Origin: a virus
Length of the DNA stretch: 26,350 bases
Virus record (IMG/VR): IMGVR_UViG_3300025570_000095
Span: 1-26,350 of that record
Reading direction: 5' to 3' (one strand)
The notes under the pieces are model-generated. The model ran no database searches and was not told the DNA's origin. It was given only the letters and a program-made list of their open reading frames with translations. Positions 1 through 10,365 of the stretch are shown here, piece by piece. Every line of letters starts with the position of its first letter. Position 1 is the first letter of the stretch. Made by a program: the position numbers and the translations under genes.

Positions 1-1
1 A

Positions 2-1723
2 GAAAGCGTGATGCTGTTCTTTCATGAGGACGTACCATCACAGAGACTGATTAATCTAGGCACAGATACAGATTGGTTCTTGGATGAGGTGCCATTTACT
101 AATGTGCCTACCTATGACTTTGATGATGATCTGAGTCCTACGCCTGTTACCGATGTGCAGAGCATTGCATTCCATACTGGATTCGTATCTGGTGATCAGT
201 ACCAGATAGATGTTGAAGGCGTACTGTCTAAAAACATTACCTATGCAGGTGATGCGACTGCTGACGAGCAAAACTCTACCATATTCAACATGCAGAGAAA
301 TCTGCAAGACATGCCTGTATACGGTGAAACTGGTGTAACGGTTACGAGGACGGGCACAAGAACATACAGCATCTCTGTGTCGGGAGAGTCTGCTAAAGAC
401 TTTGAGCTATATAGCGCATTCCCTACTAGCGGCACAGCGAAACCTATTACCATTACAAAGCTGGCTAACGGATCACCTAGAAAGGAACCTGTCTGGTCTG
501 CTAATCGCGGATACCCAAAGACCGGATGTTTCTTCGAGGGACGATTAGTTTTAGGCGGCACTAAGTCCAAGACTGCATCTATATTCTTCTCCAAGTCTGG
601 ATCGTTCTTTGACTATGAGATTGACGATGGTGATGACGATGAAGGTATCTTTGCCACCATATCCTCGCGCAAGCTGAACGAGATCATTGATGTTTATCCA
701 GGCCGGAACCTGCAAGTATTTACGTCTGGTGCAGAGTTCTCAGTGACCAGTACGCCTGTTACGCCTTCATCTGTAGGGATTACGCCACAGACTAATCATG
801 GCGCATCCTATATCGAGGTAGTGGATGTAGATGGATCTACCATATTCGTCGATAGAAACGGCAAGACGATCTATGATTTTGTCTACTCGTTCAATGAAGA
901 TGCCTATGTCACGCACGATAGATCTGTACTCTCGTCTCACCTGATCAAGCAGCCTACTGACATGGCAATGCTATCGGGTACGACTAGCGAGGATGCTAAC
1001 TGGCTGTTTATACCCAACTCAGATGGTTCGGTCACTATCCTAAACACGCTACGAGACCAAGACATCAACGGGTTTACTCAGTGGATATCCGCTAATTCTG
1101 GCTTTATCACTAACGCTACCGTGGTAGATGATGAGCTATACATGATCGACAAGAGAAATATCGCGGGGAATGTCGAGTATCACATAGAGAAGTGGTCATT
1201 CGATCACCTGATGGATGATTCTATTATCTTCAATCCAGGGCCAACGGATACACAGATCACTGGTTTGGGTCATTTGCAGGGTGAGACTGTTCAGATTGTA
1301 GCGGATGGCATCGTGCTACCAGAGAGGACAGTGGTGGGTAGTAAGATAATACTCACATCAGAGGAAGTAGGCTACACCAACGTAGAGGTCGGGCTAAACT
1401 TCCCTGTAGAAGTCACAGGCATGCCACTTAATACCAATATCGGTAGCGGTGAGAACCAGATGCGTATCAAGCGTATTGTTCGCATGAACATCAGGGTCTA
1501 TCAGTCGTATGGTTACTATGTAGATGGTCAGCCAGTACCCATTAGAGAGTTTGGTTATTCATCTGTTTCACCACTAGATACCTCTCCCAACTCAAAAACT
1601 GGCATAATAGAAGATGTATTAAATACAATAGGCTGGACTAGGGACGCAATGCCGTCAATAACTGCACCCGATCCTACTCCGGTACATATACAGATGATTG
1701 AATACGAGGTCGAATCATCGTGA
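2..1723 (+). CDS. Tail tube nozzle protein (T7 gp12-like), 5' partial
   Basis: Virion protein that would form the nozzle of the short tail. The reading frame is open to the left edge (Glu-Ser precede the first GTG/ATG at 8 and 11), so the true start lies outside the window; 573 codons remain, while podovirus nozzle proteins are usually about 700-900 residues. The diagnostic stretch is near residues 165-205, where a GYPKTGCFFEGRLVLGG block is followed by a phrase ending SGSFFDYE; this matches the family pattern of an aromatic-rich block plus 'S.S.FFDF'. The rest is beta-rich with few charged helices, as expected of a propeller-like nozzle. Its stop overlaps the next gene's GTG (GTGA). Family call by motif recognition and by context in front of the ejection proteins. 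Confidence 0.78.
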   Translation, partial: ESVMLFFHEDVPSQRLINLGTDTDWFLDEVPFTNVPTYDFDDDLSPTPVTDVQSIAFHTGFVSGDQYQIDVEGVLSKNITYAGDATADEQNSTIFNMQRNLQDMPVYGETGVTVTRTGTRTYSISVSGESAKDFELYSAFPTSGTAKPITITKLANGSPRKEPVWSANRGYPKTGCFFEGRLVLGGTKSKTASIFFSKSGSFFDYEIDDGDDDEGIFATISSRKLNEIIDVYPGRNLQVFTSGAEFSVTSTPVTPSSVGITPQTNHGASYIEVVDVDGSTIFVDRNGKTIYDFVYSFNEDAYVTHDRSVLSSHLIKQPTDMAMLSGTTSEDANWLFIPNSDGSVTILNTLRDQDINGFTQWISANSGFITNATVVDDELYMIDKRNIAGNVEYHIEKWSFDHLMDDSIIFNPGPTDTQITGLGHLQGETVQIVADGIVLPERTVVGSKIILTSEEVGYTNVEVGLNFPVEVTGMPLNTNIGSGENQMRIKRIVRMNIRVYQSYGYYVDGQPVPIREFGYSSVSPLDTSPNSKTGIIEDVLNTIGWTRDAMPSITAPDPTPVHIQMIEYEVESS

Positions 1724-2088
1724 ATGTAGCGTTACAGAGTAATATCTACAAAGCACAAGATGTGATGCTGGCTATGCCTCAAGCTGAAACAGAGGTCACG
1801 CATCATTTTGCTGATGGTATTTACGCTAGAGAGCTATTGATCCCTGCTGGTGTATGTCTAGTAGGTGCGCTGCACAAGACGAACCATCTATTCACTGTAT
1901 CTGAAGGTGAATGTGTAGCGGTCACACATGAAGGCAGAGAAGAAATCAAGGCTCCATATATGGGTCAGACGCATCCAGGCATGAAGCGAGTGATATACGC
2001 AATTACGGACACGGTATGGACTACGTTCCACGTTACCGAGGAGACAGATGTGGACAAGATAGCAAATGAAATATTGGAGGCCGTATGA
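1720..2088 (+). CDS. Cupin-like small virion-region protein
   Basis: A 122-residue protein starting at a GTG that overlaps the nozzle stop (GTGA), so it is probably translationally coupled. The core around residues 27-107 reads like a one-domain cupin: a histidine pair (THHF), the phrase YARELLIPAG, then LVGALHKTNHLF, a GE turn, an APYMGQTHPGMKR segment and TVWTTFH. Cupin-fold proteins of this type recur between tail and internal-protein genes of marine podoviruses. Whether it binds a metal or is a virion component is not shown; the histidines are suggestive only. Its end overlaps the next gene by ATGA. Confidence 0.55.
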   Translation: MNVALQSNIYKAQDVMLAMPQAETEVTHHFADGIYARELLIPAGVCLVGALHKTNHLFTVSEGECVAVTHEGREEIKAPYMGQTHPGMKRVIYAITDTVWTTFHVTEETDVDKIANEILEAV

Positions 2089-2546
2089 GTTGGGTAATCA
2101 CTGCAATCGCGGTAACGTCTGCTGCGGTATCTGCTAGAGGTCAATATGTTGCTGGTAAGACCCAAGAGATTGAGCTAAACCGTCAAGCTGAAGAAGAGCG
2201 TCTTGCTGCTCAAGGCCGAGAACTGCAACGTCGAGAACAATTGAACAGGGCATTGGCCGCTAATGTAGTCGGTCAGGCTATGTCTGGTATTTCTGGAGAA
2301 GGCACACCAGCCAGTATCGCATTAGCTAGTGCAAAGAAAGCAGGGTTGAGTGAGGCTACTATAAGTTTGTCAGACAAGTTAAAACAGGCTCAACTACGCA
2401 GACAGGGTAAGGCGGCAAAGCAAGCTGGATATATGGCTGCTACATCTACATTATTAAAAACTGGGGTCGGTCTAGCTGAGACGGGCGCATTGCAGAAAGC
2501 AGGTGCCTCGATTAAAGACGTATTTAAATCTGGCGGTAAAACATAA
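2085..2546 (+). CDS. Internal virion (ejection) protein, T7 gp14-like
   Basis: A 153-residue protein with a short hydrophobic N-terminus (WVITAIAVTSAAVSA, residues 3-17), then a long charged helix rich in Gln, Glu and Arg (residues 27-62) and an Ala/Gly-rich C-terminal half. This architecture and size fit the smallest of the three T7-type internal core proteins, which in T7 inserts in the outer membrane during DNA ejection. A strong GGAGG lies four bases before the ATG, the same GGAGGCCGT leader that precedes the gene at 12777. It is followed with a one-base overlap by the next ejection gene. Assignment rests on position and architecture more than on sequence. Confidence 0.6.
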   Translation: MSWVITAIAVTSAAVSARGQYVAGKTQEIELNRQAEEERLAAQGRELQRREQLNRALAANVVGQAMSGISGEGTPASIALASAKKAGLSEATISLSDKLKQAQLRRQGKAAKQAGYMAATSTLLKTGVGLAETGALQKAGASIKDVFKSGGKT

Positions 2547-4147
2547 TGGCCCAGAAACCTATTGGATATTACGGAGAGTTCAGGCCAACGGGAGTAGATC
2601 AATCTGCTGCTCGTAGGTTTGAGGCGCTCGCTGGTATCGCAGATCAAGTGAATGAAATCGCATTCAAGGTTGCAGCTAAGAAACGTGCAGAACAGGGCCA
2701 GGAAGCGGGTCTTGCTGCGGGTATTGAAGCGGCAGAAGCAGGTAAGCCAGTAGAAGAAAAGAAAGGGTTTTTGTCCGGTATATCGATATACGATCAAGCC
2801 TATAATTCTGCGCTAGAGAAGTCTTATGTTGCGTCTATAGACACAGATGCAAGAGAGAATATTGCCAGGATTGCAGAAGAAAGCAATGGGGATTCTGAGA
2901 AATTTGATCAGCTATCTAACCAATATCTTAATGGCTTGCGCGGTGGTATATCTGAGGATTACCGAGACATAGTGCAATTATCTATAGACCCTGTAGTTGC
3001 ATCCGCAAGATCACAGGTTCAATCCCAGCAGATTACTAGGCAAAGACAAGAGACAGATGAGCGGTTAGTAAACAATATTAACTCTGCTATCGATAGCGGT
3101 ATTCGCCTTGCGAGTCTGGGTGACTCTGAGGCAGCGATGGCCAGCTTGCAGTCTTCTACGGAATCGATAAAGGCTAGGGTTGAGTCTGGCGCAATATCTC
3201 AGGCAGCAGCAGATAATATTATAAAAGAATCCTCTGTTACAGTAGAGTCTGCCATTGGTCGGGGTGCTTTAAAAAACACATACGAAGAGCGTGGTGCTAT
3301 TGCTGCTGTAGAATACATTGAAAGGGTACAGGATACGCCCCTTAAAGGATTTACTGTCGAACAGCAGGGAAATCTAGTAGATGTATTTAGACAAGACTTA
3401 AATCAATTCATGCAGCTAGATAACATCAAAGAAAAAGCATCAGAAGACGCGCTCATTGTCAGACAAGAGAAAAATGCTTCTGAGTTATTTCTAGGAATTG
3501 CTGAAGGAACAGCAGACGCTGGAGATATTGCTCTTGCCGCAAGAAATCAGAATATTGGTTTTACTCAATTAACTCAGCTTACAGCCATTGTGAACAGCAG
3601 GGGACAGGGTGTTGATGATTATTCTGTCATTCGAGAAGCGCAGACTTTAATCAATAGTAATCCGCAAGAAGCCTTGACCTTTATCGAAAACAATACGAAT
3701 AGAACTATAACGGGGGCTACTAGCCAGCAACTGTATCAGAATGCACTTGCCCAACTTGATGCAGAGTCCCCTATTAATACAAGTAGAGCTAAAAGGTTCC
3801 GGTCATTCTTGGAAAACAGTGTTGTCGAGAAAGGGCCACTAGGCGCTTTAGATTTCAACTCTCAAGAAAGGCTCGCTAAGTTGCAGCTAGTGTATAACGA
3901 AAGAGTACTGGACGGGGAAGATCCCCCTGTAGTAGCTAGGGAATTGATTGATGTTAACGAATTAATTTTGAATCCTATTGAAGATCCTAAAGCAAAACGA
4001 GCAGATCTAAACAGACAACTAAAAGAGAACATTATTACGGACTCTGAATATAACGAAGAAATCTACAGAATTGATAATTATGAGAGTCTGAAAAGAAATG
4101 CAGATGCTTTTGAAAGAGCTTTAGATCAAGCGTTAAAGGGACAATAA
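2546..4147 (+). CDS. Internal virion (ejection) protein, T7 gp15-like
   Basis: A 533-residue, almost entirely helical protein rich in Gln, Glu, Ala and Asn, with no signal peptide or membrane segment. Size and position between a gp14-like and a very large gp16-like gene fit the middle internal core protein, which in T7 builds the periplasmic part of the ejection channel. No enzyme motif was seen. The ATG overlaps the previous stop by one base (TAATG) and the stop is directly followed by the next ATG, so the three ejection genes form one translational unit. Function is inferred from context. Confidence 0.55.
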   Translation: MAQKPIGYYGEFRPTGVDQSAARRFEALAGIADQVNEIAFKVAAKKRAEQGQEAGLAAGIEAAEAGKPVEEKKGFLSGISIYDQAYNSALEKSYVASIDTDARENIARIAEESNGDSEKFDQLSNQYLNGLRGGISEDYRDIVQLSIDPVVASARSQVQSQQITRQRQETDERLVNNINSAIDSGIRLASLGDSEAAMASLQSSTESIKARVESGAISQAAADNIIKESSVTVESAIGRGALKNTYEERGAIAAVEYIERVQDTPLKGFTVEQQGNLVDVFRQDLNQFMQLDNIKEKASEDALIVRQEKNASELFLGIAEGTADAGDIALAARNQNIGFTQLTQLTAIVNSRGQGVDDYSVIREAQTLINSNPQEALTFIENNTNRTITGATSQQLYQNALAQLDAESPINTSRAKRFRSFLENSVVEKGPLGALDFNSQERLAKLQLVYNERVLDGEDPPVVARELIDVNELILNPIEDPKAKRADLNRQLKENIITDSEYNEEIYRIDNYESLKRNADAFERALDQALKGQ

Positions 4148-7100
4148 ATGGCTAAGAATGAAAATGCACAAGTCTCTGAAGCTATCAAAGAGATTAACAC
4201 TAAAGACATAAATCTGAATCCAGAACCGTCTACCGTGTTTCCGTTTTTTGCCAATGATGATGCTACTGGCAAGGTGCTGAATGCGCGTCAAGATGCCGAT
4301 CTAACCCCTGCACAACTAGCAAGGCAACAATTTGCGGCAGAGGAAGTCCAGGAACAAGGGCCAATATCTCGAAAATATGAGCAGACAAAACGGTTGTTTG
4401 AGGCTGGTGTATCTGAAATCGGAGACAAGCCAGTAGCAGTATTTAAAGATATTGCTGGCGGTATTGTTGAAGCTCCAAGGCAAGCTGTTGCAGGAGCATT
4501 AGACGCAGTTGCTGAGATTGCAGATCTGATTGATGTTGATCCTGTGGTTGCTGGCGCATTTACAATGGCCCTTGGTGGAGGAGTAACTGGTGCAAAGGTT
4601 GCGGCAAAAGCTGCCAAGGCTGTTAGTGATGTAGAAACGCCAACAATAGAAGGCGATCCAAGGACTGTTACAGGCAGTTTAGTAAGAGGTGTATCACAAT
4701 TCTTAACGGGATTTGGCCCAGCATTTAAAGCTGTAAAGGGTACTGGCAAAGCTGCGCCATACATTGCGGGTGCTATTGCTGACGCTACAGTGTTTGATCC
4801 TATGGAGGCTCGTCTTTCTGATTTAGTCGAGGAAGTTCCTGCGCTATCTAATCCAGTAACAGAATATTTGGCATCAAGTCCAGATGATACCGAGGCTGAA
4901 GGTAGATTTAAAAATGCGATAGAAGGTTTGGCGCTAGGTGGTTTGGCCGATGGATTGATGTCTGCGGTTAAGTTTATTAAGTCAGGCAAAGAAATCAGAA
5001 AAGTATCAGAAGACACTGGTGTTCCTGTAGAAGACATTATAGATGACACAATATCTACAGATGTGGCAATTGTTAGGCAAGTAGATGAAGTGCCTGAAGA
5101 TGAATTTATTCCCTTTGACAAGGCTGCTGAAGACGCAAGCGTTACTATCAAAGTTCCAGAATTTAAAACTGGAGCAAAGAAAGCAACGCCAGAACGCGCA
5201 CAGAATATCAATCTGGCAAAATTAAATACCACCGAAGATGTGCAAAATTTGCTGGACAGGGTGGCACAAGCTGACTCTAAAGCTATCAATAAGGCTCGTA
5301 GGGAGATAATTACTAATCAAGAATTGCCTAAGTTAGCTGATGATCTTGGTATGTCGGTTGATGATTTGATGAATCGTCGGCAGGGTGAGGCTTTTAACGC
5401 AGAGCAAATTCTTGCAGCTAGAAAGATTCTAGTGGCATCCGGTGAAAATTTAATTGAGCTGTCCAAAAAAGCTGCGGATGGTGGTGACACTGAACTAGCA
5501 TTGTTTAGACGAGCCATGTCCCATCACAGAGCCATTCAGTTGCAAGTTTCAGGAATGACTGCTGAAGCTGGTCGGGCACTGCAATCATTTAACATTATTG
5601 CTGAAAGTTCTCGGGCACAACAACGAGCGATCAAAGAGGCTTTAGATGGTTCTGGTGGATCAGAAGTTAATCAAAAAATGGCCCAGATGTTTGCTGAGTT
5701 GGACGATCCTGCACAAGTAGGCAAGTTTGTACGAGATGCTAATAAGGTCACCACAGCAGACATGTTGTATGAGGTATGGATCAATGGCTTGTTATCTAGC
5801 CCGACTACTCATGCGGTAAACATTCTGTCCAATACTATGGTTGCTGGTTTAACGGTAGGAGAGCGAAGACTTGCTAGAGCAATAGGCGGGAACATACCCC
5901 CTGGAGAAACAACAGCGCAAATGAAGGGCCTTATTGATGGCGCTAGGGATGGTTTACGTTTGTCTTGGAGAGCACTCAAGACCGGAGAGCCTACTGATGT
6001 AATGGAAAAGGTTGAGGTAGAGCAGCGTCGATCTGTTTCTGGAGAGTCATTAAACATTTCAGGGCCAGCAGGAAGGTTTGCGGATTATCTAGGTGAGTTT
6101 GTTCGGATTCCAGGTCGCTTGCTGACTGCTGAAGATGCTTTCTTTAAGTCTGTCGGATATAGAATGGAGTTATATGCACAAGCCTACAGGCAAACTTTTA
6201 ACGAAGGTTTGAAAGACGAGGCTGCTGCAAGACGAGTACTAGAGATTATTGATAACCCGCCCGAAAATATAAAGCTGTCTGCTATAGATGCGTCACGATA
6301 TCAGACTTTTACTAATAAGCTGGGAAAGGCAGGGCAATCTGTAGAGAACGTCAGAAACAATATTCCTTTGGCTAGAGTAATCATGCCGTTTGTTAGAACG
6401 CCAATAAACATCATGAGCTTTACTTTTGAGCGCACTCCATTGGCTCCCATAATGGGATCTGTTCGAGAAGAAATTGCCGCTGGTGGAGCTAGGCGAGACC
6501 TTGCTTTAGCTAAAATCACAATGGGTTCTATGGTAATGGCGGTATCTGCTGATCTTACATTAAGCGGCAGCATTACCGGAGCGGGGCCAGTTGATCGAGA
6601 TCAGAAGAACATACTAAGAGCTACTGGGTGGCAACCTTATTCAATCAAGGTGGGTGATACTTATTATGCTTATAATCGATTAGATCCTACTGGAGCATTA
6701 TTAGGTCTAGCGGCAGATATGGCTGAGATTATGGGACAGACTACGGAGGCAGATGCTCAACAAATTGCTGTTGCGGCTAGTTTGTCAGTTGCTCAGAACA
6801 TGGCAAGTAAAACATACATGAGCGGTTTAGTAGATTTCATGGATGCTTTCTTTTCATCTAGCACAGATCCAGAAGCGAACAACTATAAGCTGAATTCTTG
6901 GCTAACTAGAACTGCTGCATCGGTCATTCCATCTGGAGTTGCTGCTGTAGAACGATCTATAAGCCCTGAACTAAACGCAACTTATGGAATACTGGACAGA
7001 ATAAAGTCTAGGATTCCAGGTTACTCTGAAGACTTGCCACCAAGAAGAAACATCTTTGGCGAGCCTGTTGTGCTGGAAGGTGGTATCGGGCCTGACATTA

Positions 7101-7492
7101 TGTCCCCTATCTACATCAGTACAGCTAAAGAAGACCCTATCGCTGATGAGCTAGTAGCTCAAGAAGTATCGATTTCTATGCCAAGAAGGGTCATAAATGA
7201 GGTAGAATTAGATGCTCAACAATACGACAAATATATTTTATTGTACTCTGGTCAAGACAATAAAGGGATGAGAAGTGTTCCTTTAAAGACCAAGCTGAAA
7301 GAATTGTTTGCACAGTCTGGATACAAGCAAGCAACTGATGGCCCAGAAGGTGGTAAGGCGTTAGCGATACAAGCTGTATTTACCGCATATCGAGACTCTG
7401 CTAAAGCACAGTTAATAAAAGAAGACCCCACACTTGAAGCTGATGTGCGTACTGCCACAGCAGGAAGATTAGAGAAATTAACAGGACGCTAA
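4148..7492 (+). CDS. Very large ejection protein (gp16-like position)
   Basis: A 1114-residue protein, the largest here, in the slot of the T7 gp16 ejection motor. The N-terminal 120 residues are charged; glycine/alanine-rich segments able to enter a membrane lie near residues 130-155 and 195-215. Around residue 541 there is YEVWINGLLSSPTTHAVNI, near 745 MPFVRTPINIMSF, near 792 the hydrophobic MGSMVMAVSADL, and near 841 YNRLDPTGALLGL. These blocks resemble C-terminal domains shared by giant polyvalent or ejection proteins of podoviruses. I see no lytic transglycosylase motif at the N-terminus, unlike T7 gp16, so cell-wall opening is probably done by another protein. The next gene begins one base after the stop. 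Confidence 0.6.
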   Translation: MAKNENAQVSEAIKEINTKDINLNPEPSTVFPFFANDDATGKVLNARQDADLTPAQLARQQFAAEEVQEQGPISRKYEQTKRLFEAGVSEIGDKPVAVFKDIAGGIVEAPRQAVAGALDAVAEIADLIDVDPVVAGAFTMALGGGVTGAKVAAKAAKAVSDVETPTIEGDPRTVTGSLVRGVSQFLTGFGPAFKAVKGTGKAAPYIAGAIADATVFDPMEARLSDLVEEVPALSNPVTEYLASSPDDTEAEGRFKNAIEGLALGGLADGLMSAVKFIKSGKEIRKVSEDTGVPVEDIIDDTISTDVAIVRQVDEVPEDEFIPFDKAAEDASVTIKVPEFKTGAKKATPERAQNINLAKLNTTEDVQNLLDRVAQADSKAINKARREIITNQELPKLADDLGMSVDDLMNRRQGEAFNAEQILAARKILVASGENLIELSKKAADGGDTELALFRRAMSHHRAIQLQVSGMTAEAGRALQSFNIIAESSRAQQRAIKEALDGSGGSEVNQKMAQMFAELDDPAQVGKFVRDANKVTTADMLYEVWINGLLSSPTTHAVNILSNTMVAGLTVGERRLARAIGGNIPPGETTAQMKGLIDGARDGLRLSWRALKTGEPTDVMEKVEVEQRRSVSGESLNISGPAGRFADYLGEFVRIPGRLLTAEDAFFKSVGYRMELYAQAYRQTFNEGLKDEAAARRVLEIIDNPPENIKLSAIDASRYQTFTNKLGKAGQSVENVRNNIPLARVIMPFVRTPINIMSFTFERTPLAPIMGSVREEIAAGGARRDLALAKITMGSMVMAVSADLTLSGSITGAGPVDRDQKNILRATGWQPYSIKVGDTYYAYNRLDPTGALLGLAADMAEIMGQTTEADAQQIAVAASLSVAQNMASKTYMSGLVDFMDAFFSSSTDPEANNYKLNSWLTRTAASVIPSGVAAVERSISPELNATYGILDRIKSRIPGYSEDLPPRRNIFGEPVVLEGGIGPDIMSPIYISTAKEDPIADELVAQEVSISMPRRVINEVELDAQQYDKYILLYSGQDNKGMRSVPLKTKLKELFAQSGYKQATDGPEGGKALAIQAVFTAYRDSAKAQLIKEDPTLEADVRTATAGRLEKLTGR

Positions 7493-7493
7493 T

Positions 7494-10334
7494 ATGACAG
7501 TATTAGACAGTACCCCGAGAGACCAATATACCGCTACTAGCGGCCAGACCGTATTCCCATATACGTTCGAGATCGCTGCTGCCGGAGACATTAAGGTACT
7601 ACAGAATGGTACGCTTATCAATCAAGGCGCAGGTGCTGGCGAGTACGCAGTTAGTGGCGTAGGCGTAGACACTGGTGGTAATGTCACACTGGTCACTGGT
7701 GCAACTACTGGTGATGTCCTTACAATCTATAGGGATATGGCGTTAGAGCGTCTCACTGCTTACACCAATGCTGGTGATTTCCTAGCGGCAGATGTGAACA
7801 ATGACTTTGATCGACTATGGCTAGCACTCCAGCAGAATGGTGGTGATCTGGATGGCCGTGTACTGATAGCGCCTAACACTGATCCTACTAGCATAGACAT
7901 GACGATACCTGACAAGGCTACTCGTCTAGGTAAATATCTCAAGTTCAATGATACTACTGGCAACCCTGAAGCTGGCGATGCTGCTGGTTTGTATACCTCT
8001 GCTGGCATGAACAACTATAACTTTATTGGTAATGGTTCTACTACAGCTTTCACTCTGGGCATGGAGCCTGGAGGCGAGAACAATACTCAGGTCTACATTG
8101 ACGGGGTATACCAGCAGAAAGATACCTACAACGTATCTGGTGCTGTCGTACAATTCTCTGCTGCGCCACCGAATCTCAGCACGATCGAGGTTATGGTCGT
8201 TCAGGTATTACCAGTAGGCTCCACTACTGCGTCACAAGTATCCTTCACTCAAGCGGGATCTACTTACGGTAGGAATGTCCAGCTCAAGCTGCAAGAGTCA
8301 GTATCGGTTAAAGACTTTGGTGCTGTCGGTGATGGCGTTACTGATGATACGGCGGCTATCCAAGCGGCCCTTAATTATGCGGCTACTTTTACATCTGCTG
8401 TTGTTGTTTTCCCTAGCGGTGGAATTTTTCGTAATGATAGCCAGATCACTTTAACATCAGCCTCAAATATAACCCTAGAAGGGTCTGGATCAATTATATA
8501 TGACGGTGGAATATCAGATCTTGACTCTAATGGCACCGGCCCTTTGCGGAGATTCGCAGGATATCTTTTTACATCTTGTAATAATATTATTGTTCAAAAT
8601 TTTGTATTCCAGTCTAATACTAATTTTGCAGGCAATGGAGTTATTAAAAGCTCGGTAAACTATAGTAACCATTTTAGATTTTATCAGTGTGAAACAGTTT
8701 ATTTTTTGCAAAATACTTTAGATTATCGCAACAACAAACCTGACAGCGGATATAGAAGTGAAGCAGGTTTTGTAAATGATACTCTAAGATCTTTTTGCTG
8801 GTACTTTGATGAGTCGGATAACGTCCACATGTATAACTGTGGGGTAGCCCCAACAAATGATACTGGCGAAATTATAGGATATCGAAGTTGTGTAGGCGTG
8901 ACTATTGTAGGATTTCATAGCTTAAAGGGAGTAGGTGCCGGAACAAATCATTCTGCGTTATTTAAAGTTATTGCATGTCAAAATGTAGATATTTCAAAAC
9001 TCCAAGTGGCTAATGATTATAACGGGACTTTGATGGATGTTTCAGGCAACCATATCCGCATCCATGATTTTCATGTTCAATGCCCGAGTGCTGGAGTTGT
9101 TGATATTACTAGGGAGTTTGGGCCTTCTGGCGGCCCAGTTTCAGATGTGGTTATTACAAATGTTTCCACTACAGGGAAAAATTGTATTTCTACTGCTCCT
9201 GCTACTGGAGTTCTTAGCGCTAACACAGGTAACACTTATACCTCTGTAGATAATCCTATTTCTAAAGTTCGCGTAATAAATTGTTCTACTATTGATAACT
9301 CTCATCCTTTTTGTGATGACGAATCTGGCGTTCCTCATAGTATTAATTCGAGTGACATTAGAGATGGAATGTATCTTGAGGGTGCAGGACAAAGAATTAA
9401 AAATCCAGAAGCGCTTGTGTACCAGTGTACTTCCGCAGACACTACGAAAAATTATGAGTTTTATGTAGAAGGCTATGAATACTATCAAGATGAGATCGCT
9501 CAAGATTGGCAAGCAGAATGTACCGTTGGTGGATTAGGTGTTTTTGTGAATTGTGATTTCAATTTTTCATCTACAATAGCCACAACAAATAAATCTCTTT
9601 TAGACTTAAATGATTTACGTCTTACTAACGGTGACGCTGGCATAACACCAGAAAATACAACAGCACAATTAAGATTTGTAAACTGTAATTTTAAAAATGT
9701 TACTTTAAAAATAAGATGCAACTCTGATTTTATTGGGTGTACGTTTGATAATTGCATTATATACGACGCTGGTATAGCCAATATTGTAACTTTTGATAAA
9801 GATTGCAGAGCTACCTTAACAGATGCTTCAACTTCTTTGGTCGGGTCTGTCGCTAATACTACTTTTATATTTTTCCAGACCATTAAAAATATCTCTTGGA
9901 GCGGTCTAGTATCGGGACAGTATGTAAAGCCAACAGGATATGGAGTAATAACATCTATTACTAGCTCTGGCGTAAAGCAGTCTTTTATTGGCGCAGAATT
10001 TTCAGTAGAAGCGTTAGCATCAACAGGGGGATCGGCAGTAGAAGATTATTGCATTAGCCATTGGGATAGAAACGATAATGCGACCTTTATTCAAGACACT
10101 GCAAATAAAGCAAGCACTATGGTTCTAGTTCAAGCGATAGCTGCGGCGGCCTCTACAAGTGCAAGATTAGATGTTATCGACTGCTACACTATTGGAAAAT
10201 TATTAAAAGATAGTGGAACTTTTACTAACTCCACCTTAATGGTTGTCGGAAACCGATGTAATAGCATAAGGTCGGTAGTGGCAGGAACTTTCACCACAAA
10301 ACTTGAAACAGATAACACCACAGGTTTAAGCTAA
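7494..10334 (+). CDS. Tail fibre/tailspike with T7-fibre N-terminus and pectate-lyase-like helix
   Basis: A 946-residue receptor-binding protein. Residues 1-120 match the T7 tail-fibre anchoring domain (DQYTATSGQTVFPYTF near the start, then LTAYTNAGDF and NNDFDRLWLALQ), which docks onto the tail. Residues 170-250 hold a second small beta domain (FIGNGSTTAFTL, VYIDGVYQQKDTY). From residue 273 VKDFGAVGDGVTDD marks a right-handed beta-helix of the pectate-lyase superfamily, usual in tailspikes that bind or cleave surface polysaccharide. Base composition changes sharply near 8385: the anchor is balanced, the helix and C-terminus are AT-rich. This indicates that the receptor-binding part was swapped in. 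Catalytic residues cannot be assigned. Confidence 0.82.
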   Translation: MTVLDSTPRDQYTATSGQTVFPYTFEIAAAGDIKVLQNGTLINQGAGAGEYAVSGVGVDTGGNVTLVTGATTGDVLTIYRDMALERLTAYTNAGDFLAADVNNDFDRLWLALQQNGGDLDGRVLIAPNTDPTSIDMTIPDKATRLGKYLKFNDTTGNPEAGDAAGLYTSAGMNNYNFIGNGSTTAFTLGMEPGGENNTQVYIDGVYQQKDTYNVSGAVVQFSAAPPNLSTIEVMVVQVLPVGSTTASQVSFTQAGSTYGRNVQLKLQESVSVKDFGAVGDGVTDDTAAIQAALNYAATFTSAVVVFPSGGIFRNDSQITLTSASNITLEGSGSIIYDGGISDLDSNGTGPLRRFAGYLFTSCNNIIVQNFVFQSNTNFAGNGVIKSSVNYSNHFRFYQCETVYFLQNTLDYRNNKPDSGYRSEAGFVNDTLRSFCWYFDESDNVHMYNCGVAPTNDTGEIIGYRSCVGVTIVGFHSLKGVGAGTNHSALFKVIACQNVDISKLQVANDYNGTLMDVSGNHIRIHDFHVQCPSAGVVDITREFGPSGGPVSDVVITNVSTTGKNCISTAPATGVLSANTGNTYTSVDNPISKVRVINCSTIDNSHPFCDDESGVPHSINSSDIRDGMYLEGAGQRIKNPEALVYQCTSADTTKNYEFYVEGYEYYQDEIAQDWQAECTVGGLGVFVNCDFNFSSTIATTNKSLLDLNDLRLTNGDAGITPENTTAQLRFVNCNFKNVTLKIRCNSDFIGCTFDNCIIYDAGIANIVTFDKDCRATLTDASTSLVGSVANTTFIFFQTIKNISWSGLVSGQYVKPTGYGVITSITSSGVKQSFIGAEFSVEALASTGGSAVEDYCISHWDRNDNATFIQDTANKASTMVLVQAIAAAASTSARLDVIDCYTIGKLLKDSGTFTNSTLMVVGNRCNSIRSVVAGTFTTKLETDNTTGLS

Positions 10335-10365
10335 CAAATAGCAAATTAAAATTTAGGAGTAAATA

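Noticed and set aside
4288-5289. 333-codon minus-strand ORF inside the large ejection gene
   Set aside because: Ser/Ala/Thr-rich translation with no motif, exactly antisense to a well-supported gene; a shadow of its codon bias.
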